This document shows, piece by piece, positions 17,771 to 24,614 of a stretch of 64,000 nucleotides of DNA; the first letter of the stretch is position 1, and every line of letters begins with the position of its first letter. Where the stretch lies: contig NZ_JACOOR010000004.1 in the NCBI RefSeq assembly GCF_014290175.1, positions 1 through 64,000 on the forward strand, read 5' to 3'. A program made the position numbers and the translations under genes. The DNA is from Anaerosacchariphilus hominis (GTDB taxonomy: Bacteria; Bacillota; Clostridia; Lachnospirales; Lachnospiraceae). A model generated the notes under the pieces. That model had not been told where the DNA came from and did not search any database. It saw only the letters and a program-made list of their open reading frames with translations.

Positions 17771-18060
17771 ATCTCCGCAAGCACCCCCTTTATTTCCTCT
17801 ATGTCCTCTTGGTAGACGCTGCCTGTCGCATTGACACGCTTTGCAATCTGATTGATGTTGACCCCGATTTTCTGTATCTCTGCTGTCATGGCTTTTATGT
17901 CGCTATGGTCTGTCTGAATGATATACCCGTCAATGGCAATCTTGCGAAGATACGCCGCCATGTTCCGGGTGGGGACGAGCTTCATTTTCTGTTCAATCAA
18001 TGTCCTTTCTTCCTCTGTTACATAGAATTTGATTTGTATTTTTCTTTTGCGTCCGTTCAT
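17731..18060 (-). CDS. mobC: Relaxosome accessory protein MobC
   Basis: A 109-residue DNA-binding helper of the relaxase. The N-terminal KIQIKFYVTEEERTLIEQKM region resembles a ribbon-helix-helix, and the C-terminal GVNINQIAKRVNATG motif is the MobC signature. ATG 18060 is chosen over an upstream ATG because GAAAGGAGC lies directly before it. It overlaps the relaxase start by 40 bases, which implies coupled translation, and lies just downstream of oriT-like module B. Confidence 0.88.
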   Translation of the reverse strand: MNGRKRKIQIKFYVTEEERTLIEQKMKLVPTRNMAAYLRKIAIDGYIIQTDHSDIKAMTAEIQKIGVNINQIAKRVNATGSVYQEDIEEIKGVLAEIWRLQRLSLLKAR

Positions 18061-18081
18061 GCAATCGCTCCTTTCCATTCC

Positions 18082-18181
18082 GAGGGTTTGGGACACTTCC
18101 CAACAAGCAATTTTCAACCGACACACCGCAGGACGGGAGGGCGAAAATACGGAAAAGGGTACTCTTTTCCTATGCTTGCTA
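18082..18181 (-). promoter_or_regulatory. oriT-like module B, upstream of mobC-relaxase
   Basis: On the minus strand this copy has the same architecture as module A: a shared 34-base block (18148-18181), a 37-base private centre (18111-18147) and a shared block at 18082-18110. Inverted repeats are GGAAAAG/CTTTTCC (18151-18170) and TTGGGA/TCCCAA (18088-18103); the centre is itself flanked by ATTTTC and GAAAAT. Location immediately before mobC and relaxase makes this the best candidate for the element's oriT. The nick position cannot be read from sequence alone. Confidence 0.7.
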
Positions 18182-18304
18182 AGAAAGTTTTTTCCTCACT
18201 TACCACTACAACGAAACTTCCAGTATGCCAAAAAAAGTGCAAAAGAAAAACGCCGCAATCCTGCGACGCTTCAATCACTTTATGCAGACAAAAACGAGGG
18301 AACT

Positions 18305-18670
18305 TTATTCCCCCGTCCTGTCGTTGTTGGCTTCCTCTATGCCTTTTGCAGTAGCAGACATGATTTTTAAGTCCGTTTCGCTCATAGTGTCAAGCATGGT
18401 ATCGAGCTGACGGCGGCGTGTGGACTTCTCCTGTTCCCGTTCCGGGAAAAAGAACTGGTCTACTGATACGTCAAGCAGGGTTACAAGCTCATACAAAATC
18501 TGTAAACTTGGGTGCTGCCCGCTGTTCTCAATGGACGCGATATATCGGGGCGCAATATTCAGCGTGTCGGCTAACTGATTGCGTGATATTCCCTTTGCTT
18601 TTCTTGCTGCTTTAATGGCTTGTCCGAAAGCCTTAAAATCAAATTTCTCTTTACTCTGCTTCATAATCAT
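18305..18670 (-). CDS. XRE-family helix-turn-helix regulator
   Basis: A 121-residue repressor-type protein. A Cro/C1-type HTH covers about residues 13-70 (GISRNQLADTLNIAPRYIASIE). The C-terminal part is helical and may mediate dimerisation. ATG at 18670 or 18664 is possible. It is divergent from the two-component operon and has a 6-bp inverted repeat (18709-18726) in its own upstream region, which could be its operator. In related elements this regulator controls transfer or excision genes; that is inferred here. Confidence 0.85.
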   Translation of the reverse strand: MIMKQSKEKFDFKAFGQAIKAARKAKGISRNQLADTLNIAPRYIASIENSGQHPSLQILYELVTLLDVSVDQFFFPEREQEKSTRRRQLDTMLDTMSETDLKIMSATAKGIEEANNDRTGE

Positions 18671-18708
18671 TTCACCCAGTTACATTTTACCGTTCACCTT
18701 TCTTTCAA

Positions 18709-18726
18709 GATATGAGTACACATATC
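18709..18726. promoter_or_regulatory. Candidate operator, GATATG-N6-CATATC
   Basis: A perfect 6-bp inverted repeat with a 6-base spacer lies 39 bases upstream of the XRE start and in the divergent region shared with the two-component operon. Binding by the XRE protein is inferred. Confidence 0.4.
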
Positions 18727-18768
18727 ATAGTATTGATAGTAATAGAGCATAAAACGTGCAGAGTAAGG

Positions 18769-18797
18769 TTGCTATCACTCATACTGCCATATATAAT
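18769..18797 (+). promoter_or_regulatory. Promoter of the two-component/lipoprotein operon
   Basis: TTGCTA and TATAAT separated by exactly 17 bases, 90 bases upstream of the response-regulator start. Confidence 0.72.
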
Positions 18798-18887
18798 ATC
18801 TAATGACATCGAAAATTAAAGAAATTGATTAGAAATAGATTTTTGTTTGATAATCTTAAATCAGATATTTACAAGGGAGGTATATTT

Positions 18888-19562
18888 ATGGCGCAGAGTA
18901 TTTTAATTGTAGACGATGAAAAAGAAATTGTATCAATGCTGTATTGCTATTTCAGCAAACTTGGATATACGGTATATACTGCAACAGCAGGAAATGCTGC
19001 ATTAAAAGAAGTAGAAAAAAAACCTGACATTATTTTGTTAGACGTTAATATGCCAGATATTGATGGATTTACTGTTTGTGAAAGAATACGGGATTATGTT
19101 TCATGCCCTATAATTTTTTTAACAGCACGCATTGAAGATAGTGATAAAATAAAAGGATTTTCTATTGGCGCAGACGACTATGTAATAAAACCATTTTCTG
19201 TTGATGAATTAGAAGCTCGCATTGCAGCACATCTTCGCAGAGAAAAAAGACACAATACATCTTCAAAGGTGCAATTTGATGAAGATATGGTTATAGATTA
19301 TTCCTCACGTATTGTGTTTTATCATAATAAGGATATGGCTTTTACCAAAAAAGAATTTGATATAATATCTTTCCTTTCGCAAAACAAAGGAATTGTTTTT
19401 GACCGGGAAACTATTTATGAAAAAGTTTGGGGATTAGACGGCATTGGTGATAATACAGTTGTTACAGAACATATCAGACGTATTAGGGCAAAATTTTTAT
19501 CTTTAGGCGATAGACCTTACATTGAAACTGTTTGGGGGTGCGGATATAAATGGAAAAATTAA
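18888..19562 (+). CDS. OmpR-family response regulator (VanR-like)
   Basis: A 224-residue response regulator. The receiver domain shows the acidic pocket DDE near residue 9, the phospho-acceptor Asp in ILLDVNMP (about 52), Thr in FLTAR and Lys in VIKPFS. A winged-helix OmpR/PhoB domain with the RRIRAKF recognition helix and VWGCGYKW end completes it. ATG 18888 follows AAGGGAGG by 7 bases. It overlaps the kinase by 13 bases. Composition is AT-rich compared with the transfer genes, which suggests a separately acquired module. It occupies a position like that of cargo two-component systems in Tn1549-like elements, but no van genes are present. Confidence 0.92.
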   Translation: MAQSILIVDDEKEIVSMLYCYFSKLGYTVYTATAGNAALKEVEKKPDIILLDVNMPDIDGFTVCERIRDYVSCPIIFLTARIEDSDKIKGFSIGADDYVIKPFSVDELEARIAAHLRREKRHNTSSKVQFDEDMVIDYSSRIVFYHNKDMAFTKKEFDIISFLSQNKGIVFDRETIYEKVWGLDGIGDNTVVTEHIRRIRAKFLSLGDRPYIETVWGCGYKWKN

Positions 19563-20872
19563 AGAGAAGCAGATTGTTCAATCGGTTAAATAGCATGAGT
19601 ATTAGAATGTCCTTTGTTCTTTATGCTTTGTTTTCGTTGTTGATTGGAATAATTATTTGTATATTTTTAATTTCAATGGTTGACAGATACAGAATAAATT
19701 TAAACTATAAGTATGAAAATATGTCAACAAGGTATGATATACCGGAAAATGGCTCATTTACCGCCACTTATAGTAATGACCAAACAAAATATACAATATT
19801 TGACACGAAAGGAAACGAGATATGCAAGTTCAATGTTGATTATCAAAAAGAACGCCCAGTACACGAATATGTCTATCCGAACCATGTTTCATATATCGAA
19901 GTTTTACCTAATTTTACAAGCCGGGATAGGCTTATTGACAGTGCTTTAGGTTCATTAAATATTGCAATTATTCCTATCGTATTATCTATTAGTATGATAT
20001 GTTGTGTAACATTTTTTTATAAAAAAAAATTATCAAAACCCATTAAGCTATTAACTAATGCGTATCATAAAATTGAAGCAAATGACTTAGATTTTACATT
20101 ATCATATCCATTAAATGATGAAATGGGGAAACTCTGTCACGCCTTTGAAAAAATGAAAGATTGTTTGTCGAAGAATAATGAAACTATGTTTAGACAATTT
20201 GCTGAACAGCGCCGTTTGAATGCTGCTTTTTCACATGACTTACGCACTCCTTTGACTTTACTAAAGGGTCATGCTACTATGTTGCTTTCCTTTATTCCCA
20301 AAGGCTTAGTATCACAAGAAGAAATATTAGACGAAATATCAGTAATGTCAAAAAATATTTCACGTCTTGAAAAATATGTAAATGCTATGACGAACTTATA
20401 CAGGTTAGAGGATATTGATATTCCACGACAACAGATTACATTTCATTCACTTATTGATAATTTTAATAACACAGCAGAAGCACTTTGTTATGACAAACAT
20501 TTTTCAATTACTGCAAGCGGTGATAATATAACCTTGTTTATCAATTTAGATACAGTCATGCAGATTTATGAAAATTTACTCTCTAATAGTATTAGATATG
20601 CAAAAAGTGATATTGCTATTAGCGTAGTAATAGAGAATAATAATTTGGTTATATCTGTTTCAGACGATGGTTGCGGGTTTAAAAATATTGAGATTGAAAA
20701 AGCAACATTACCATTTTATAAATCATCAAAAGATATATCTACTGAACATTTGGGGTTAGGGCTGAATATTAGTAAGATTTTAAGTGAAAGACATGGCGGA
20801 AATATCCAAATTGCTAATAATAAAGCAGGGGGAGCATGTGTTACAGTGAAAATAAATTGCAATGAAAGTTGA
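19550..20872 (+). CDS. Membrane sensor histidine kinase
   Basis: A 440-residue kinase. Membrane segments lie at about 20-43 and 142-162, enclosing an extracellular sensor of about 95 residues. A HAMP-like linker is followed by the H-box FSHDLRTPLTLLKGH (about 227-241), N-box NLLSNSIRYA, G1 DDGCGF and G2 HLGLGLNIS. All catalytic boxes are intact. It overlaps the response regulator by 13 bases and is followed by a lipoprotein gene, suggesting that the lipoprotein is either its output or part of signal sensing. The signal is unknown. Confidence 0.9.
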   Translation: MEKLKRSRLFNRLNSMSIRMSFVLYALFSLLIGIIICIFLISMVDRYRINLNYKYENMSTRYDIPENGSFTATYSNDQTKYTIFDTKGNEICKFNVDYQKERPVHEYVYPNHVSYIEVLPNFTSRDRLIDSALGSLNIAIIPIVLSISMICCVTFFYKKKLSKPIKLLTNAYHKIEANDLDFTLSYPLNDEMGKLCHAFEKMKDCLSKNNETMFRQFAEQRRLNAAFSHDLRTPLTLLKGHATMLLSFIPKGLVSQEEILDEISVMSKNISRLEKYVNAMTNLYRLEDIDIPRQQITFHSLIDNFNNTAEALCYDKHFSITASGDNITLFINLDTVMQIYENLLSNSIRYAKSDIAISVVIENNNLVISVSDDGCGFKNIEIEKATLPFYKSSKDISTEHLGLGLNISKILSERHGGNIQIANNKAGGACVTVKINCNES

Positions 20873-20928
20873 TTGAAAATAGACATTTTATTGCTATTAT
20901 AAATTTAAAAGAAAGGAGATAATGACAA

Positions 20929-21444
20929 ATGAAAAAAATAATATGTATGTTTCTAACTTTATTGCTATCGGTGTGTATTGTTGGGTGTAGTCAAACAAAG
21001 GACAGTGATAATCATGTAGTACAAGATTATTCCGAAGAATATGAGGTTTCTCCTTATGGAAGTGAAGAAGCACTTGACACTTTGGACGATTTGAAAATTT
21101 CAATGAGTGCAGAAAAGGATTTAGACTTAAAACACCTTTCATTTATAATAGAAAATACTTCTGATAAAGAATACCGATATTCACCAAATTATTTTGAAAT
21201 AGAAACTGAACAATCCGGCACTTGGTATCAACTTGAACAGCTTGATGACCCTTCAAAGAGCAATGAAAAGGATTGTTTTATTAAGCCTAACGAACGATTA
21301 ACATTAGAAATTGATGTTAAAAGTTTTTATGGAGAATTGCCTGCTGGACACTATCGTTTGATTAAACAATTTGCGTTCTTTGAAAGTGAAAGAGATTGGG
21401 ATTACGATACATATAATTTATCTTGCGAATTTACGATAAAGTAA
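20929..21444 (+). CDS. Secreted lipoprotein with Ig-like fold, two-component cargo
   Basis: A 171-residue lipoprotein. The signal peptide ends in the lipobox VGCS (Cys about residue 19). After an acidic linker, residues 55-171 look like a beta-sandwich domain (LKHLSFIIENTSDKEY; PNERLTLEIDV; PAGHYRLIKQF) of the kind found in bacterial Ig-like lipoproteins. A good ribosome site (GAAAGGAG) precedes the ATG. TTGAAA at 20873 with a downstream AT-rich -10 region could give it its own promoter. It is AT-rich like the kinase. Function unknown; possibly surface protection or sensing. Confidence 0.8.
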   Translation: MKKIICMFLTLLLSVCIVGCSQTKDSDNHVVQDYSEEYEVSPYGSEEALDTLDDLKISMSAEKDLDLKHLSFIIENTSDKEYRYSPNYFEIETEQSGTWYQLEQLDDPSKSNEKDCFIKPNERLTLEIDVKSFYGELPAGHYRLIKQFAFFESERDWDYDTYNLSCEFTIK

Positions 21445-21451
21445 AAATTCT

Positions 21452-21494
21452 CTACTTCATAAGCATGAAATAAAAAAAACCGCTTATGAAGTAG
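21452..21494. repeat. Perfect 13-bp inverted repeat after the lipoprotein gene
   Basis: CTACTTCATAAGC at 21452-21464 is the exact complement of 21482-21494, with an A-rich 17-base loop. There is no T-run on the plus side, but the loop gives T-rich sequence on the minus strand. It may end transcription or mark the edge of the cargo module. Confidence 0.6.
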
Positions 21495-21513
21495 AAAGTT
21501 CTCATGCCATTTT

Positions 21514-21555
21514 AACGGCGGTTTTGAAATAACAATCAAAACCGTCGTTTTCTTT
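21514..21555 (+). terminator. Intrinsic terminator downstream of the lipoprotein gene
   Basis: AACGGCGGTTTTGA pairs with TCAAAACCGTCGTT (one G-U pair), followed by TTCTTTT. Confidence 0.75.
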
Positions 21556-21598
21556 TGAAAATCTAAAACAGAGGACATATTAAAATCCTGCTATTTGG

Positions 21599-21900
21599 GG
21601 ACACGACGGTATCAAGGAGGTATCGCCATGTCCTTTTTTCTATACCCTAATGGGTTACTATCAAAAAAAGCCATTATCCACCGACGGGGTATTCCGGCTA
21701 TGTAGATGAACTATCAAATCAATCAAATACTGCTGTTATTTCCTATGCGTCTGTCTGCATTTTGCAGGCAGGCGCATTTCGCATTTTACAGAAGATTTTT
21801 CAAAAACTTTGCCCTCTTTTTGGCAAAGCAAAAAGTCGCCTGTATTATCCCGCGAAAAGGGGAGGTACTACCGCCTTTCGGCAGAAAGGAGGTGAACACC
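21599..21900 (+). promoter_or_regulatory. Structured leader upstream of the element's sigma factor gene
   Basis: This leader of about 300 bases contains three hairpins. GGACA (21599-21603) with TGTCC (21629-21633) is followed by six Ts and encloses an AAGGAGG ribosome site and a start codon. A 14-bp stem at 21746-21776 is followed by a T-rich stretch. TTTGCC with GGCAAA lies near 21815-21835. The arrangement resembles attenuation leaders that control Tn916-type transfer regions; that similarity is inferred from structure alone. Confidence 0.55.
21628..21705 (+). CDS. Putative leader peptide, 25 residues
   Basis: ATG at 21628 is preceded by AAGGAGG (21614-21620) and reads MSFFLYPNGLLSKKAI and on to a TAG at 21703. 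The ribosome site and start lie inside a terminator-like hairpin with a T-run, so translation of the peptide could affect termination. Coding status rests only on the strong ribosome site. Confidence 0.4.
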   Translation: MSFFLYPNGLLSKKAIIHRRGIPAM

Positions 21901-22341
21901 ATGACACCTAATCGCAGGGAATTTGAAAAGCAATGTACGTTTCAAAAGTTCTGTAAATCAGTGCTGCACAATGAAGCGTGCAACGCCCATGAAGAAATTC
22001 GTCGGCGCAGAGTTCGGGAAGTTACTTTTTCCGACCTTGCCTTGTATGAGGAACGGCAGCTTTATACCGTCGATAAGTATTTTCAAGATGAAGAAGCAGA
22101 GCCGTCTTATCAAATGGCAGGAAAAGAAATAACCCCAAAACTGCTACTTGAAGCTATCCGGGCTTTACCCGAAGAACGGCGCAAAATTGTACTGCTGTAT
22201 TACTTTGAGGGATTGACTGATATAGAAATCGCAAAGCAGCTCAATATCTCAAGAAGTACGGTACAGTATCGCCGGACAAGCTCCTTTGAGCAGTTAAAAA
22301 AATATTTGGAGGAAAACGCTGATGAATGGATTGAATGGTAA
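21901..22341 (+). CDS. RNA polymerase sigma-70 family factor (Tn916 Orf7-like)
   Basis: A 146-residue small sigma factor. Region 4 is clear at about residues 82-135: LPEERRKIVLLYYFEGLTDIEIA and the HTH NISRSTVQYRR. ATG 21901 is chosen because AGAAAGGAGGTG lies directly upstream; the frame stays open further upstream but lacks another good start. It overlaps the next gene by 20 bases. In Tn916-like elements the equivalent gene activates excision genes; this is inferred here. Confidence 0.88.
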   Translation: MTPNRREFEKQCTFQKFCKSVLHNEACNAHEEIRRRRVREVTFSDLALYEERQLYTVDKYFQDEEAEPSYQMAGKEITPKLLLEAIRALPEERRKIVLLYYFEGLTDIEIAKQLNISRSTVQYRRTSSFEQLKKYLEENADEWIEW

Positions 22342-22579
22342 TCAAAACGACTACCCGGAAAATGCCCTTGTTCCCTATCCCGTTATTTTGGCGGCGAGCA
22401 AAGGCGACCCGGATGCAATGAAGATTGTATTGCAGCATTTCAGCGGCTACATAGCAAGTCTTTCCATGCGGAAGCTCTATGATGAGCGAGGAAATGTTTA
22501 TTTTGGAGTAGACGAAGAAATACGTGAAAGGCTGCAAGCAAAACTAATGAGGGCAATCCTCACATTTAGGGCTGAATAA
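22322..22579 (+). CDS. Helix-turn-helix-type conjugative element protein (Tn916 Orf8-like)
   Basis: An 85-residue protein partly overlapping the sigma factor end, so probably translationally coupled. The pattern PVILAASKGDPDAMKIVLQHFSG followed by a RLQAKLMRAILTF helix is characteristic of the short HTH-domain proteins that accompany the sigma factor in Tn916/Tn1549-type elements and resembles sigma region 1.2/2. It likely works with the sigma-like protein on excision or transfer gene expression. Confidence 0.83.
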   Translation: MNGLNGNQNDYPENALVPYPVILAASKGDPDAMKIVLQHFSGYIASLSMRKLYDERGNVYFGVDEEIRERLQAKLMRAILTFRAE

Positions 22580-22986
22580 AGCAACGCGGTATTGGAACGC
22601 TTCCCCCTTTTCCGTTCCATATCGCAGAACAGCCCCCTGCTCTTTGACAAAGAAAGCGGCGCAATAGAACGGCGACGCAGTATAAGGCAAATCGGATACA
22701 TTCGATATATGGGGAGCCGTTGGGCTGATACGCCATGACCGAAAGGAGGGACAAAACGAGCGAGAATTATCAGTGTTCCAAAGCAGACTTAGCAACTCTG
22801 CCGCCACAATCCATATATCGGTATAATGATACTCCTTTACCGCCGTAGTCCGAGCGTTAGAAGCGTCGCAGGCAACGGGTAGAGCTGCATGAGAACCATG
22901 CGGAAGTGAAATTCTTGTGAGGTTTGCTAAGACCGTCTGACGAGCCTATTTTTTGTTAAATTGAAAAAAGATAGGGGGAAATTCTA
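22580..22986 (+). other. Non-coding regulatory stretch before xis
   Basis: No long gene is seen. CGATATATGG (22703-22712) is the perfect complement of CCATATATCG (22811-22820). A stem around 22588-22622 (GGAACG with CGTTCC) and a GCATG/CATGC hairpin near 22890 are also present. The only start-to-stop frame of note is 22735-22848. The density of paired elements suggests a structured RNA or a site for recombination accessory proteins. Confidence 0.4.
22735..22848 (+). CDS. Possible 37-residue small protein upstream of xis
   Basis: Reads MTERRDKTSENYQCSKADLA and ends in ...YNDTPLPP before TAG. It has no convincing ribosome site and no known domain. It is listed because the frame is clean and lies between the HTH-type gene and xis, where related elements sometimes carry tiny genes. 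Confidence 0.25.
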   Translation: MTERRDKTSENYQCSKADLATLPPQSIYRYNDTPLPP

Positions 22987-23235
22987 ATGAATAAATCAAA
23001 TAGCAGTGAAGAAAAAGAACTGCATTTATATAAGGAAACAGAAGTAAAAGTTCCTATTCATTTGAAAATAACATTAACAATAAAGGAAGCGGCTGAATAT
23101 AGCAACATAGGTATCAATAAGATTGACTCCATGTTAAAACAGCCAAACTGCCCTTTTGTTTTATATGTTGGAACACGAAAGTTAGTGAAGCGTAAAGAAT
23201 TTGAGGAATACATTCGCCGAGAATTGATTATATAG
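22987..23235 (+). CDS. xis: Excisionase, Tn916 Xis family
   Basis: An 82-residue winged-helix DNA-bending protein. The pattern LTIKEAAEYSNIGINKIDSML ... KLVKRKEFEEYI matches the Tn916 Xis fold (MerR-like HTH). It sits 107 bases before int, its standard place. The ribosome site AGGGGGAA lies just upstream. It should direct Int toward excision. Confidence 0.9.
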   Translation: MNKSNSSEEKELHLYKETEVKVPIHLKITLTIKEAAEYSNIGINKIDSMLKQPNCPFVLYVGTRKLVKRKEFEEYIRRELII

Positions 23236-23267
23236 CCTTTAATAGCTGAAATATTTGTCTGTTAAGA

Positions 23268-23296
23268 TTGAAAAAACGGAGTCCTTGTGATATACT
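23268..23296 (+). promoter_or_regulatory. Promoter of int
   Basis: TTGAAA and TATACT separated by 17 bases, 47 bases before the integrase start. Confidence 0.65.
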
Positions 23297-23309
23297 TTAT
23301 ATTTGCGTT

Positions 23310-23339
23310 GGACTCTTTTTTTTAACGTGAAAGGAGTCC
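23310..23339 (+). promoter_or_regulatory. Hairpin covering the int ribosome binding site
   Basis: GGACTC (23310-23315) followed by eight Ts can pair with GAGTCC in GGAGTCC (23333-23339), which overlaps the int ribosome site AAAGGAG. A second copy of GGAGTCC (23278-23284) lies upstream and can compete for GGACTC, then forming a terminator with the T-run. RNA starting at the near promoter would contain only the downstream partner. Confidence 0.5.
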
Positions 23340-23342
23340 GTC

Positions 23343-24539
23343 ATGGGAAAAAATTTAAAAGGCAAAGAGTGTGGAAAAGGTATTTGTCAAAGAAAGGACG
23401 GTTTGTATTTCGCAAGATTTTATGCTAAAAATGGTGCGCGTCAAAATGGATATTTCAAAACGCTGCCCGAAGCAAAAAAATGGCTTGCTGACGCAAAGTA
23501 TGAAGATACACATAATCTAATCGTTACTGCGCCTGATATGACAGTAGACAAATGGTTCAATTATTGGATTGATAATATCATTTGTGACCTTGCGCCAAAT
23601 ACGATAAGAAATTATCGTGAGCGTTACGAAAAAAATATTCAACCATTGATAGGAACTATGTGTATAGCTGATGTAAAACCTATGCACTGTAAAGCTGTCT
23701 TAAATCGAATGGAAACAGAATATGCAGGCTCAACAATCCGGCAGACCTATATTTCAATGGGAACTATGTTCAAATCAGCAGTTATGAATGATATTATTGC
23801 AAAGCACCCTATGAATGGTGTTCGATATACGAAACCAGTCCGGGCAGTAGATGATATTAAATACTTAACCGTTGAGGAACAGGAAAAGTTTCTTGAAGCC
23901 GCAGAGCGTTCTCATAATTATAGACAGTATGCTTTGTTATTAGAAACGGGTTTGAGAACGGCTGAATTGATTGGTCTGACATGGGACGCTATTGATTGGA
24001 AAAAACGTACTTTAACTGTAAATAAGAGTTTAGAGTATCGACACAGCCGGAGATATTGGCGTGCCGGTCCGCCTAAAACGAAAAAAAGTTATCGCACTAT
24101 TCCGCTTACAGAACGCGCATATACAATCCTAAAAAGTTGTTATGATGAAAAAGATACCCGGAAAGAGTCTGAAATGCTTTCACAGATTTTGGAGTACACA
24201 GACAGCAGAACGGGAGAAAAGAAATGTCTTGTCATGCGGGATTTGGTATTTATCAACTGGCGAACAGGAGAACCTGCTAAAAACAGTTCCTACGATACAC
24301 ATTTATATAAATTGTGTGATGAAGCTGGTATTAAGCGTTTTTGTATGCACGCCTTACGACACACTTATGCTACACGCGCGATTGAACGCGGCGTACAACC
24401 TAAAGTTTTACAGCAACTATTAGGACACGCAAGTATTAAAACAACAATGGACAGGTATGTCCATGTTACGGACGAGTCCCTTGCAAAAGCTGTTCAGCAA
24501 TTTGAAGCAGCTACACCCACAGTTGAAAAAAGGGTGTAA
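23343..24539 (+). CDS. int: Tyrosine recombinase/integrase, Tn916 Int family
   Basis: A 398-residue integrase. An N-terminal arm-binding domain (about 10-70; [17 protein letters not shown]) is followed by a SAM-like core-binding domain (70-170) and the catalytic domain: Arg in [11 protein letters not shown] (about 205), HxxR in [11 protein letters not shown] (about 336-339), His in [10 protein letters not shown] and Tyr in DRYVHVT (about 371). All residues are intact. The ATG follows GAAAGGAG. It lies at the extreme right end of the element, 75 bases from ychF. Confidence 0.96.
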   Translation: MGKNLKGKECGKGICQRKDGLYFARFYAKNGARQNGYFKTLPEAKKWLADAKYEDTHNLIVTAPDMTVDKWFNYWIDNIICDLAPNTIRNYRERYEKNIQPLIGTMCIADVKPMHCKAVLNRMETEYAGSTIRQTYISMGTMFKSAVMNDIIAKHPMNGVRYTKPVRAVDDIKYLTVEEQEKFLEAAERSHNYRQYALLLETGLRTAELIGLTWDAIDWKKRTLTVNKSLEYRHSRRYWRAGPPKTKKSYRTIPLTERAYTILKSCYDEKDTRKESEMLSQILEYTDSRTGEKKCLVMRDLVFINWRTGEPAKNSSYDTHLYKLCDEAGIKRFCMHALRHTYATRAIERGVQPKVLQQLLGHASIKTTMDRYVHVTDESLAKAVQQFEAATPTVEKRV

Positions 24540-24550
24540 AAAGGGTGTAA
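24529..24550 (+). repeat. Tandem 11-bp repeat at the element's right end
   Basis: AAAGGGTGTAA occurs twice back to back (24529-24539 and 24540-24550), spanning the int stop codon. Short direct repeats close to the end are typical binding sites for the Int arm-binding domain. TTGAAA (24523) and TGTAAT (24546) with 17 bases between form a possible outward promoter over the same bases. Confidence 0.5.
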
Positions 24551-24568
24551 TAAAAATATAGAGAAAGG

Positions 24569-24597
24569 CGAAAACCCGCATAAATAAAGGGTTTTCG
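24569..24597 (+). terminator. Hairpin between int and ychF
   Basis: CGAAAACCC (24569-24577) pairs perfectly with GGGTTTTCG (24589-24597). No T-run follows, so it may be a weak terminator or part of the junction; it ends 17 bases before the ychF start. Confidence 0.45.
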
Positions 24598-24614
24598 GAA
24601 AGGTAAAGATAAAA

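Larger units (their letters stand above)
1..24600. mobile_element. Right part of a Tn1549/CTn-type integrative conjugative element
   Basis: A contiguous set of conjugation genes (VirB6-like, PrgI, VirB4, CHAP hydrolase, topoisomerase III, polyvalent anti-restriction protein, relaxase, MobC) is followed by sigma factor, HTH-type protein, Xis and Int, which is the backbone order of Firmicutes Tn1549/Tn916-like elements. Int lies at the right end, directly against the chromosomal ychF gene. The left end, the coupling protein and the left attachment site are outside the window. The exact right boundary is inferred to lie between the int stop at 24539 and the ychF start at 24615. Three AT-rich insertions (7254-7922, 15688-16350, 18888-21444) look like cargo. 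Confidence 0.93.

Noticed and set aside
18888-20872. Vancomycin resistance operon suggested by a VanR/VanS-like pair in a Tn1549-like element
   Set aside because: No vanH, vanA/B ligase, vanX, vanY or vanW-like genes are present; only a lipoprotein follows. The pair is annotated as a generic two-component system.
21706-21900. Longer form of the sigma factor starting at 21706
   Set aside because: The segment is occupied by hairpins and lacks a ribosome site, whereas ATG 21901 has a strong one directly upstream and begins the conserved region.
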